Below are positions 22,499 to 31,704 of a stretch of 45,991 bases of DNA, in pieces. The notes under the pieces are model-generated. The model made no database searches. It saw only the letters and a list, made by a program, of their open reading frames with translations, and was not told the DNA's origin. Position 1 is the stretch's first letter; each line of letters starts with the position of its first letter. Source of the stretch: Balamuthia mandrillaris (Eukaryota; Discosea; Longamoebia; Balamuthiidae); assembly GCA_031835245.1 (NCBI GenBank), contig JAVKOQ010000382.1, positions 1 through 45,991 on the forward strand, in the 5' to 3' direction. The position numbers and the translations under genes are program-made.

Positions 22499-23063
22499 CG
22501 ACGAGGGAACAATAGTTTACCAGTGGCATAGCCAAAGTTGTGAAGATAAAAAGCCACAGTGGAACGTTTGTACTCTGAGGAAGGCGTGTTGCCACACCAT
22601 CCATCAGTTGGCTGCCCTGTGTTATGAGGATATCTGCCTACAAAATAAAATGGCTAGAATGAGCAATGAAAACAACGAGAAAAGAAAAATGGAAGAAAAA
22701 ATACCAGAAAGAATGGTGGTGCGAGAAGGACAGCATACAGGAGTGGTGGCGAAAAAGTTATCAAAGTTGGTGCCTTGTGCCTGCAACAGGTTGCGAAGGT
22801 GAGGCATTGGCTCTAGTCCTCCCAGCATAAGATCTTTTGGTTGAAGTGGTCGTCAAAAGGTTACCCAGAGAAGAGGGAGGCGAGGATGGAAAAAAAGTCT
22901 TGCCTTGGTCATCCGAAACAACAAACACGACGTTGGGCCTGCGCAGAGCGGGTGGACCCTCCACTTCAAGTCCGCTGACAACCACACAAAAAAGAAGCAG
23001 AAGAACAAGCAGAGGAAACAAACGACCACCACACCGAAACGCCTGCATTCTCGTCCTCCTCAT
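20838..23063 (-). CDS. Secreted sulfatase, N-acetylglucosamine-6-sulfatase-like
   Basis: Eight exons: 23063-22904, 22833-22705, 22637-22521, 22387-22235, 22166-22099, 22025-21893, 21804-21066 and 21006-20838, giving 555 residues. A signal peptide follows the start (GGRLFPLLVLLLLFCVVVSG). The formylglycine motif is intact as CCPSRTTILSG, converted after translation at its second Cys. Metal-binding segments are NVVFVVSDDQD at the start and YTSDHGYQLGQF late. The signatures GGLEPMPHL and DPWQMHN fit the glucosamine-6-sulfatase (GNS) branch, which removes sulfate from GlcNAc-6-sulfate in heparan- or keratan-like glycans. The protein is probably lysosomal or extracellular. Intron 1 uses a GC donor (CAAG|GCAAGA, at 22903). 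Intron 6 is purine-rich on the sense strand, unlike most others. Sulfotransferases lie about 9 kb away. Confidence 0.93.
22461..22491. repeat. (GA)n microsatellite in sulfatase intron 3
   Basis: GA on plus, CT on the sense strand, between exons ending at 22521 and starting at 22387. Confidence 0.93.
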
Positions 23064-23452
23064 ATTGATTCCTCTTAAAAAAAAGGCATTACATATGTGA
23101 AGCTGCACGAATGCTGCGCAAATGCTGCTCCATTGCTGCACCACATCTCTGACGCTGTACGACAGCACCACGAAAGCTGCAGGTTTTGAGCTTTGTCAGC
23201 ATGAAATTTCGCAGAGCTGTGGCCGAAAAAAAAGCTATCGATAATTTGTGGTAAAAAGAAAGACATGGAACGAAAGAAAAGGTCTACTAAACCAAACGGC
23301 AGCTTCTCGACGAAAGCTCGCCTGTTTCCATCCTAAAGAGTGCATTTGCATAGAAAGACTTTTAAAAAATGTGTATAAAAGGGGACAGAAAAATAAGCTT
23401 TCTTTTATTTTCTTTTTCTTTTTGAAGGATACACAGGAAAAAATAAATACAA
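23064..23452. other. Divergent promoter region, sulfatase / Asp-Tyr-rich protein
   Basis: About 390 bp shared by two divergent genes for secreted proteins. It has ATCGATAA near 23236 and a good TATA box for the plus-strand gene at 23374-23380. No further gene was seen. Confidence 0.5.
23374..23380 (+). promoter_or_regulatory. TATA box (TATAAAA)
   Basis: TATAAAA 73 bp upstream of the ATG of the small secreted Asp/Tyr-rich gene, in an AT-rich context. Confidence 0.6.
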
Positions 23453-23941
23453 ATGATGAAGCGCTTCTCCCTCGCTTGCTTGCTTCTGCTCTCCTTGTTC
23501 GTCTTTGAAGCCGCCTCCTCCTCTTCTCCTTTGAGCCAGAAACGAACGGTGAAGCACGGCCCTGTGCTGGACGACTCCTGGGCTCCGCCCAACAACATCG
23601 ACGCCTACGACGATTATTACGATACGGACGAAAACTTGGAGGACTATTGCGATAATGGCGCAAAAGGCTACGATAAATCGATACATTACGATATAACGAA
23701 AGAGGAAGAAGTTATCGTCGATTATTACGGCGCTGCCGATAAATATTACTTTGACGACGATACTTACTACGACAACAAAGACGACGTGGTCAAGCCCTCC
23801 TACGAGGACGGCGGCGGTGACCACCAGCACCAGCTCGGCGGAAGCGACCACCACCACCAACAAGGAGCAGACTCCTCCTCCACCTCCTCTTCTTCTTCTC
23901 TGTCCCCGCCGCTTTGGATGAGTGCTGCTTTGTTGTTATGA
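23453..23941 (+). CDS. Small secreted Asp/Tyr/His-rich protein, probable GPI anchor
   Basis: Single exon, 162 residues. Residues 1-22 are a signal peptide (RFSLACLLLLSLFVFEAASS). The mature part is dominated by Asp and Tyr (DAYDDYYDTDENLEDY, YYFDDDTYYDNKDD). It then has a Gly/His/Gln stretch (DHQHQLGGSDHHHQQG), a Ser run and a hydrophobic tail (PPLWMSAALLL), the arrangement of a GPI attachment signal. I recognise no family. The composition suggests a surface coat or metal-binding protein (inference). The gene has its own TATA box, no intron and AATAAA-like signals within 20 bp of the stop, which suggests a short, highly expressed transcript. A second ATG at 23456 is equally possible. Confidence 0.8.
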   Translation: MMKRFSLACLLLLSLFVFEAASSSSPLSQKRTVKHGPVLDDSWAPPNNIDAYDDYYDTDENLEDYCDNGAKGYDKSIHYDITKEEEVIVDYYGAADKYYFDDDTYYDNKDDVVKPSYEDGGGDHQHQLGGSDHHHQQGADSSSTSSSSSLSPPLWMSAALLL

Positions 23942-24023
23942 AAGTACTATAAAGAAATAAATATAATAAACCAAAAAAATACCATTCTTCTTTAACGAAA
24001 CGGTTGTTCGTGGTCACACAGTG

Positions 24024-25972
24024 TTATTTGGTGGACGTAAGTTGGAAGAGCAGGACGCCGGTTGCCACGCTCACGTTGAGGGAGTCCAGATGCTGACGGG
24101 GATGAAGCGATGAGGAGGGAGCAAGGGCTTGGTCGATGTGCAGCAATACGTCGCACATTTTAATGACCTGCTTCCTTAGGCCATAGCCCTCGTTTCCTTT
24201 TTGTTTTTTTTTGTTATTTATAATTTATAATAATAAAAAATATAAAATAATAAAATAAAACACAACTCAGAAAAAACAAAAAACGATAAATAATAAAATG
24301 AAAATAAAAGGAAGAAATGGAGAGGAAGAAACATACCGACAACCAAAATAGAGGGAGCATCCCGGTCAGAGACTTCTTGCAGACTCTTTGCCGCATTTTC
24401 GCGTGTTTCTTTTGTTTCAGCAGTGTTAACTTCTCCTTCTTCTTCTTCTTCTGGTTTCTCAGCAGCATCATCGTCATCTGAGAGAGCAGAAGAAGCTCCA
24501 AACACTTTCCACCCTCTTTTCTTGCTCTCTGCTAAGAAGCGAAGGATGTTTCTCGTGCTGTAGAGTTGCATGCTTTCCAGAGCGCCTGCACTGGCTTTGC
24601 TCACGTGGGCAGTTAGAGGACTGCTATTCTTTGCACTTTGTTACAAAGGTTTTGTTTGGTTTGTGGAGATTGTGGTTAGAAGAAGGTCTAGAAGAACAAA
24701 GCAAAGCAAACGAATTACCTCAGGATAACTCCATCAACGCCAAAGAAGGCTGCTGTGCGAAGGATTGCTCCTACATTCTGTTAAAGAAATAGCAAAGAAC
24801 ATCGAACAATGAAGGACAATGAAAGTGAGCAGAAAGAACAAGTAGAAAAAAGAATTAGCAGAACAGCCAACAAGACAACAGCAGCCACAACAACTACATC
24901 GAGAGTAACATACGTGAGGATCCCAAATCTCAGCCAAGACCAGCCACAACGGCTTCCTTCCACGTGACATCCTCCTCTCCTTCTCCTCCTCCGCCTCCAA
25001 AAAGGGCACCTCTTTGGCTTTCAGCTTGGACACCTTGGCAACCACCCCCTGGTGCACATTGTTGGGACCCACCAGCTCCTCCATCCTCCTTCGGTCCACC
25101 CTCTCCACTGGGATGCCTAGCTCTTCCTTGGCTGCCGCCTCCAACCACTGCAACACCGCTTGGTGCTTGCTGGTGCCTTTCTTTGCCAACTTGGAGCCTT
25201 CCTTGGCTCCTCCTCCTCCTTCTCCTCTTCTTCTTTCTTCTCCTGCTACTGTTGCTTCCTCTTCTTGTCTTTCTTCTTTGCTTTGTTGTGAGAAAGAAGA
25301 AGAAGAAGAAGGAGACAAGGGTTTGTCCAGAAGAAACAGTTTGGAGATGCGACGAAGAGGAAGAGCGGAAGGAGGTGGATAAGTCCTTGTTGCTGTTGTT
25401 TGTGGTTCTGTGCTCACTTGCTGTTGTTGCAGAAGAAGGAGAGCATTGGAGAAGGCGGCTTCCACGGGTCGCACGCCGTACAAGTACTCTTGGTCCCTGT
25501 GCAGCACCTCCTCTGCAGCACTCCTCTTCTTTCCCTTCAACATGGGTTCCTTTCTTCTTTCTTCTTGTTCAAATCTTGGCTTCCATCTTTTGCTGTGGTG
25601 AAAGTCGTTTCTTCTGCCACCCTCTCTCTCGCCGTCTTGGTAGCTGTGCTTCTCCGCTCGCCACTGGTCCGTTTCCTGTTCTTGGTGGTCGTGGGAGGAC
25701 CAGATCTGATTTCGAACGCGTTTCACCTCAGCGGAGCGAAAGTCGGCAGGACGTCTTCCGCTACGAAGCTTCCTCGGCTCGCCGTCATCTATGTCGCGCG
25801 GCGGAGGAGGATGGAAGCAACGAGGAGGAGAAGCGAAGAAGAAAGGGTGGTTGGAGCCAAAAAGCAAAAGTTTTTTTTGCTCCGTGCGTGCGGACGCAGT
25901 GGTAGCGCCCCTTGGAGGAAGCCACAGACCCGGACCACAGGCGGTCCTGCTCCACCATGCAGCGCTTCGCAT
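24024..25972 (-). CDS. SpoU/TrmH-family rRNA 2'-O-ribose methyltransferase, MRM1-like
   Basis: Four exons: 25972-24914, 24777-24719, 24635-24337 and 24196-24024, giving 529 residues. The C-terminal SpoU domain has its three motifs in order: motif 1 as DPHNVGAILRTAAFFGVDGV (split by an intron after DPH), motif 2 as ILVVGNEGYGLRKQV (split after VVG) and motif 3 as LDSLNVSVATGVLL. The substrate-binding domain precedes it (YGVRPVEAAFSNALL and NNVHQGVVAKV). The SKASAGALE segment is typical. These enzymes form a trefoil knot, act as dimers and methylate a 2'-OH of rRNA. The first ~35 residues are rich in Arg, Ala and Ser without acids, fitting a mitochondrial presequence, so a role like Mrm1 on mitochondrial large-subunit rRNA is likely. 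An Arg/Glu/His-rich linker of about 100 residues is unusual. Confidence 0.9.
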
Positions 25973-26521
25973 CTTTTTCTCTTCTTTCTTTTTACTTCCT
26001 CAGAATAGTCATGACGACATGAAACAAGTAGCAGCATTTCTGAACAAAGACAGCACCCTTTGACCTACAAAGGTGCGGCTCTCCTTAGCAATCATTAGCA
26101 CAAACGCAACACAAAAGCTGCTCAATAATTTGTGTCGGCAAAAAAATTCACCGTCGTCATGAATATATATTGCCCGCATTTACTAGTCTTTCCCTGGTTG
26201 TACCACCTCCATTATAAACAATGGAGGGGACCGAGTACTTCGTAGGGGGAGCGCTGGGGGACCGGGGATATTCGCGATGCATGACGTTAGAGCCTGCAGC
26301 TATCTCAAGGAGATGTTGATAAAATCGAATCTCAATGTTGCTTTTGTTGGAGCACAAAGATGAAAGCGACGGGAAGAGGGAAAAGGAAGAAGGGAATGTG
26401 GAATGAATCAATGATGTCTTCTATATTGGAGAAGATAGAAAACTAGAGGAACGGTGAGTATAACGGCAAGCACAAAAGAATACAATGCTGCGGGAGAAGC
26501 CCTATGAACAACGCCGGATTT
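25973..26521. other. Intergenic region between MRM1-like and BCS1-like genes
   Basis: About 550 bp holding the promoter side of the MRM1-like gene and the 3' flank of the BCS1-like gene, both on the minus strand. TGTCGGCAAA occurs near 26132. Only short frames without family signatures were seen. Confidence 0.5.
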
Positions 26522-27835
26522 TTAAAAATCCTCCACGTCAAACGACAGAGTCTCCACAGCCTCTGTAGCGGAAGCCTTCCTGCAACGAATGAAGTGCTGC
26601 TCTAAAGTGGCTGGCGTGACCTGCACATACTCGCACCCCTCGATTGCATTCGCATCTGGCTCTTTCGGCTCGCCAAATATCTTCAAACTCTTTTCCACAA
26701 AGCGCTGGGCCAGCTGCTTCTCCTCAGGATAAAAGTGTAGGAACATGTCGCGAACCTGCTCCACAGTGGCCCAACAGAAGGGGATCTTGACGTCCACTCG
26801 ACCGCATCGAACCAGGGCGGGATCCAATCGTTCCAGGTGGTTGGTGGTCAGAATGAACAGCTGCCCGTCGATGTTGCTCACTCCATCCAATGCATTCAGC
26901 AGTCCACTGAAGGACAATGGGCATGAAGCATCGTCGTTCTTCTGTCGGGTTTCTCCGAACAAAGCATCCACATCTTCCAAAACAATCAACGCTCTATTAG
27001 GAGCAGAGCTCATCGCCTCCATCAAACCTTCATCGGTTAACTGGGGATGAGAAAGCTGAACCAAGCAAACGTTGCGTTTCCTGGTGGTGGCGATAGCCTG
27101 GATGAGGGAGCTCTTGCCTGTACCAGGCCTACCATACAGTAGGTAAGACCGTTTGTAGGTGATCCCTTTAGCAGTGTACCAGTCCAACGTCTCTTCAGCG
27201 AAGAATGAATCCAGGTCCTGTTGAACCCTCTGTTTCACCTTCTCCGGAAGAATGACAGTGTGGTAAGGACGACCTCGCCTGCTACCATTATGTCTCCAGA
27301 ACTTTTCGCTAGGACTGTAGCTGTAAACGTTGAAGGTGTTCGCGTCAGAGCTTTCATCCCATTCCTGGACTTCCTTACTTAGCTCATCGAGGATTTGACG
27401 ATGCTCCATCTTGCGCCCGCGAACAAAGACCACCATGTTGTTCATCCGGCAAAGAAGATCCGAGTCAAAGCCCCCAGGTTCGCCGATGGCTTGAAGAAGA
27501 ACGCGTAGAGGAATCTTACGTTTTGTCCACCATACCTTGTGGAGTCCCAAGCCCAAAGTGACGCGTGTGACTTTAGGGCGGGAACTAGTGTATGCCCAAC
27601 TGGGTTGCATTGCTGCTTCTTCTCCTTCCGCTTGGCCGTCGGCGTGGAGACCGCATTCCTCGAAGAAGTAGGACATAAATGAACGAAACTGGCAATCGCC
27701 CCTCACTTCCATGAAAGTGCATTCCTCCAAAGGCCAGTCAAGCGCAAAGTGGCCGGAGCAAATCGTGTCGGGGTCAAAAGGGCATCGATCGTAGGCTACT
27801 TTGGAGCTCTGTCTTGAAGAGGATGCTGCTTGCAT
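26522..27835 (-). CDS. BCS1-like AAA+ ATPase without membrane anchor
   Basis: Single exon, 437 residues. Residues ~90-200 correspond to the BCS1-specific region (KVTRVTLGLG, FWRHNGSRRGRPYHTVILPE, then DLDSFFAEETLDWYTAKGITYKRSYLLYG, quoted here in parts). The AAA module follows: Walker A GRPGTGKS at 235-242, Walker B ALIVLEDVD at 282-290, sensor-1 FILTTNH and the arginine-finger segment LDPALVRCGRVDVKIPF. Mitochondrial Bcs1 has an N-terminal membrane helix and moves the Rieske protein through the inner membrane. This protein has neither that helix nor an obvious presequence, so it belongs to the soluble BCS1-like AAA group whose substrates are mostly unknown. The intronless state contrasts with most neighbours. 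A TATAAA box lies about 50 bp upstream. Confidence 0.9.
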   Translation of the reverse strand: MQAASSSRQSSKVAYDRCPFDPDTICSGHFALDWPLEECTFMEVRGDCQFRSFMSYFFEECGLHADGQAEGEEAAMQPSWAYTSSRPKVTRVTLGLGLHKVWWTKRKIPLRVLLQAIGEPGGFDSDLLCRMNNMVVFVRGRKMEHRQILDELSKEVQEWDESSDANTFNVYSYSPSEKFWRHNGSRRGRPYHTVILPEKVKQRVQQDLDSFFAEETLDWYTAKGITYKRSYLLYGRPGTGKSSLIQAIATTRKRNVCLVQLSHPQLTDEGLMEAMSSAPNRALIVLEDVDALFGETRQKNDDASCPLSFSGLLNALDGVSNIDGQLFILTTNHLERLDPALVRCGRVDVKIPFCWATVEQVRDMFLHFYPEEKQLAQRFVEKSLKIFGEPKEPDANAIEGCEYVQVTPATLEQHFIRCRKASATEAVETLSFDVEDF

Positions 27836-28423
27836 TGTGTGGTTGTTGTGGTGGTGGTTGACTGATCATTCAGCAGTCCGCATTTATATTGTGTAACATC
27901 CTTATTGACTGCGGAAGGTTCTTTTAAAGAAGACTCCCAATAACATTCTCACGTTCATGCTTTATTCCCTATCCTTTTCGTAGAGTTACACTTTCGGTTA
28001 AACTTTATTAAATTATCTCACGTGGCAATTATTTGTAATGATGGGACCCAAGTGGTCTGCATACTTCCCGCCCATGGCCATGAAGGACCACTCCTCATCT
28101 TCTTAAGAGAAAAGTCCTCGTTCTCTTTGTCCAAAGTTTCTTCGCACAGAACTCCTCTACAACGGGGATTCTCTTCGAATAAGAGGGGCTTCTTCAAAGA
28201 CCGGAACGGGTCCAAAGTCTTCTCCCTTTTCGTCCGGAGCGTTACATAGCTTGAGAGACGATGTGGCCAACCGCTGTAAAAGTTTCGTGCTGACAAGAAT
28301 AAGGACTATTCTGAATATGCTTATTACGGCTTGCGGTGGAAGGAGCTTGTGCTGGTCAAGGAAGGACAAAGGAGAACCTTGCTTTGGCAGCTCGTAGAAA
28401 GAAGAACCGCTTTGTTTTCTATG
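27836..28423. other. Intergenic region between BCS1-like and ankyrin/F-box/GTPase genes
   Basis: About 590 bp: promoter of the BCS1-like gene plus the 3' flank of the GTPase fusion gene. Frames of up to about 90 codons exist but have no recognisable domain, signal peptide or supporting context. Confidence 0.5.
27883..27888 (-). promoter_or_regulatory. TATA box (TATAAA) of the BCS1-like gene
   Basis: TATAAA on the minus strand, 48 bp upstream of the ATG at 27835. Confidence 0.55.
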
Positions 28424-29463
28424 TTAGAAAAAGAAAAACTTTTTGGGCTTTTTCTTTCGAGCAGCTGAAAGGTCCGAACTGCTGGTACTGCCGTTGGACT
28501 CGTCTTCTTCCAACTTTCTTGTCAGTATTTGCGTTACAAATGCCTGGAAGGCTTCTCTAACGTTCGTGTTTTCCTTAGCGCTTGTCTCAACAAACTCCAT
28601 TGCACAATCCTCCGCCAATTCCTAAGAGAACAAGGAAGGGAAGGACGAGTTAAAACAAAACGGAAAGAACAACAAGAAAGAAAGGAACCACAAGAAAGAA
28701 ATACAAGAAAGTTGAGTAGAAAATAAAGAAAAAAGTATTGCAAAATCATGAAGCCAATGTGCTTACTCTGGCTTGCTGCGGATGGACTCTGTGTAGGTCC
28801 GGCGGCAAGTCCACTTTTGTGGCCAACATCAGCTTAAACAGGTTACCGCAGGTGTAACGATCCACTTCACAATTCCAATTACTGAAATTACGTCCACCAA
28901 GCGGTACAAAGCATTGGTTTGGCATGGAGGCAGAGAGAAGTGGAAAAAGAAGAAAAACAAGAAGAAGAACAAGAAGAACAAGAACAAGAACATCAATCTC
29001 TCGAAAGAACAAAATCCAGAAAACATACGGTATGTTGTCAAAGCTCTCGGGTAGAGACACATCATAACACAAAATGACACCACAGGTGCCATGATACACC
29101 CTGGAATGGAAGTTATTCCACCATCTGCCCCGCATGTCTAGTTCCCACTAAAAAACAAACGAAACAACAACATAAGACAACAACAACACACAACCGAAAG
29201 AAGTGAAATTAGCATGAGAACAAGAACCAGAAGCGAAATAGAGACAAAGACATCTCTTCATTTGCGTACGATTTGCACATTCACTTTAAAGTTATTTACA
29301 TCAAGTATCACTGCTTTCTACAGATTATGAGTTCTTAGCAAAACAGCTTTCTAACTAGAGAAAAAAATGAAAAGAGGCGGCATCCATAAGGTACGCACAA
29401 AGTTATCGCTCCAAGGCATGTACGAGTCAGTATAAGTGTCTTCCTACAAACAGTAACGAGCAA

Positions 29464-29510
<47 letters not shown>

Positions 29511-29968
29511 ACACAAGACATGAGAGAAAGTAACGTGTTAGAGTTCATTTAGAAATAGAAATATGAAGGTCTTTAACGTTGCATACGTACTACTATCCTT
29601 TGAGTTATAGATGTCTTTCAACCAAACCGTTAGAAAACATGAATGCAAACAAACAAAAAAACCGCACAACATTAAACAACACAAACTCAGAAACAGAAAA
29701 AAAGACTCACGTACTTTGCCAACGCCAGCATCACCCAAAATGAATAGCTTCATCAAATAGTGAAATCCCTTGGTCGCAAAATCTGTTTTGATCGCATAGG
29801 CTCGTCGCAAAAGGTATCTTTCTGCCTTTTCCCGTTGGTGTTGCTCCTGTTGCTCTCGGAGGTGCTTGCGATGATCCAAGTATGCTTGCTTCCAATCGCT
29901 GTCGTTGTTGCTATCTTGTTCCTTCAACTTTGATGGAGTTACCAAAGCAAGAAATGGTTCCCAGAGTC

Positions 29969-30001
<33 letters not shown>

Positions 30002-30574
30002 GTTTGCCATTTAATAAATTAGGATGAGTAAAGATGGAATGAAAGAAGATGAGAAGAAGCACAGAAAGAAGAAAGACGAGGAGACGGACATGGGTTCGCT
30101 GCCAATGCGACGAAAGTGCTTGCAAACTTGGGTTGTGTGAAGGAGATCTTTGACGTTGGTGAGAAACTTGAAACAGTGCAGCAGTACTTCATCCGGCAAT
30201 CGACGTATTGTCAAAAAACCTACAAAAGGGAGGAATTGGGATGAGAAAAGTCCATCAGCGGAGAGAGAGAGAGAGAGAGAGAGAAGAGTTTATACAAAAT
30301 ATGAGAGAAGAGAAAAGTGAAACGCAGCTGAGGAAGAGAAGAAACCAAACTGTCAATATAGTCGGCGATTGGGAAGTATCGGCATTCTCGAGCAATGTCA
30401 GAGGCGGAGCCGTTGTTGCCGACAGCGCTGACATCAGCTCCATTGGCGACCAGCAGGCGCACCACTTCCGCATGTCCGTTGCGAACTGCATAGTGCAGGC
30501 AAGTCTCTCCTGTTCTTTGTTGCTGTATTATGAGTTGACAGTAAAAGCGAGAAAGAGATAGCAAGAGAGAGATG

Positions 30575-30614
<40 letters not shown>

Positions 30615-31383
30615 GCCCTAAAACAAACATAAAAACCACAACACTGAAAAAGACTTACTTGTTGAAGAGAACCATGCTGGCACCCGCTTCCAACAAAAGA
30701 GAAGCGGAACGCCGATCTCCCTTCCAACAGGCCAGATGCAACGCCGTCTCCTGGTTCACATTCAGCGCGTTGACATCCGCTCCTCCCTCTCTCATGGCGG
30801 TGATGACTCGTCTCAGCAACGCCTTTTGCTCTTTGGGATAGCTGCGTTTCATGAGGTAATGCAAGGCGGAGTTGGCGTCCCCAAAGGTGGTCAGATGGGC
30901 TGCCGCTTGGCCTTCCTCCAACAGCATGAGGCAGGTGTGGAGGTGGCCCTGGCTGGCGGCAGCGTGCAAAGCCGTCCATCCTGCCACGTCTTGATGGTCC
31001 ACAAGCTTGGGCGCCTCGCTCTTATCGTCTCTGTCATTCTTTTCCTTCTGGTCGTGGCGAAGGGACAACAAGAAGCGCACCACCTTGCGTTGGTCTTCCG
31101 TGGCGGCCAGGTGGAGCAGGCCTCGTCCTTCCGTGGGATCGCTGTGCAGCAACAAGTGTTCTAACGGCGAGAGAAGAAGGGGAGCCGGGGCAGTGTCAGA
31201 AGAGGAAGGCGCGGCGTTCGCGTTGTCATGGTTGGAAGCGTTGCGTAACTTGATGACCTTGCGGCTGGCTTTCTTGCGTTCCACCAACCGCTTCAACTCG
31301 TGCAAGCGTTCGTTGCGGCAAAGAGAAAGGACGTCTTCCACGGCGGAGGAGGTACGGGACTGCCCAAGCCCTCCTTTCTTCAT
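28424..31383 (-). CDS. Ankyrin repeat / F-box / Ras-like GTPase fusion protein
   Basis: Ten exons (31383-30659, 30514-30351, 30219-30090, 29967-29715, 29614-29591, 29443-29395, 29310-29270, 29147-29029, 28881-28767, 28621-28424) give 605 residues with phase kept through every junction. Residues ~90-290 are ankyrin repeats (GRGLLHLAATEDQRKVVRFL, GWTALHAAASQGHLHTCLML, ETALHLACWKGDRRSASLLL, TGETCLHYAVRNGHAEVVRL). Residues ~299-340 are an F-box (RRLPDEVLLHCFKFLTNV). Residues ~414-575 are a small GTPase: G1 GDAGVGKTS at 418-426, G4 TKVD at 523-526 and G5 ETSAK at 552-556. G3 is WELDMRGRWW, keeping DxxG but losing the usual catalytic Gln. The C-terminus is Lys-rich with no prenylation cysteine. The F-box suggests SCF recruitment and the ankyrins substrate binding, perhaps gated by nucleotide (inference). 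Confidence 0.87.
29471..29507. repeat. (GA)n microsatellite in GTPase-fusion intron 5
   Basis: GA on plus, CT on the sense strand, between exons 29614-29591 and 29443-29395. Confidence 0.93.
29971..29998. repeat. (GA)n microsatellite in GTPase-fusion intron 3
   Basis: CT on the sense strand, running directly into the acceptor at 29969-29968, so it serves as the polypyrimidine tract. Confidence 0.93.
30260..30283. repeat. (GA)n microsatellite in GTPase-fusion intron 2
   Basis: CT on the sense strand, within 30350-30220. Confidence 0.93.
30584..30611. repeat. (GA)n microsatellite in GTPase-fusion intron 1
   Basis: CT on the sense strand, within 30658-30515. Confidence 0.93.
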
Positions 31384-31537
31384 TGCTTGTTCGCTTTGCT
31401 TTGGTGCGAGTTACTTGGGAAACAAAGGGGAATTAATTAAGGGCGGAATTGTCCAATGCAGTGATTTGGTTTTTCGTGGACACCTGGTAGACTGATTTGC
31501 GCCACGTCAAATTCAGTCGCTGCTCGTGCAACACTAC

Positions 31538-31583
<46 letters not shown>

Positions 31584-31704
31584 TGCTGTTCGAACTTGTG
31601 GCCAGCTAACAAACAAGAAAAGAAAGAGACAAAGCTGCAGAGAAGACTCAAGAAATAAAAATGGATTGTTGATTCATAAGTTTGGTTAGAGGTGCTCCTG
31701 TTCG
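31384..31704. other. Intergenic region with (GA)n tract
   Basis: About 320 bp between the GTPase fusion start and the stop of sulfotransferase copy A. It includes a 40-bp GA tract at 31541-31580. No gene was seen. Confidence 0.5.

Noticed and set aside
24964-25905. 313-codon frame opposite the MRM1-like gene
   Set aside because: Pro/Leu/Ser-rich shadow of the SpoU-protein coding exon.
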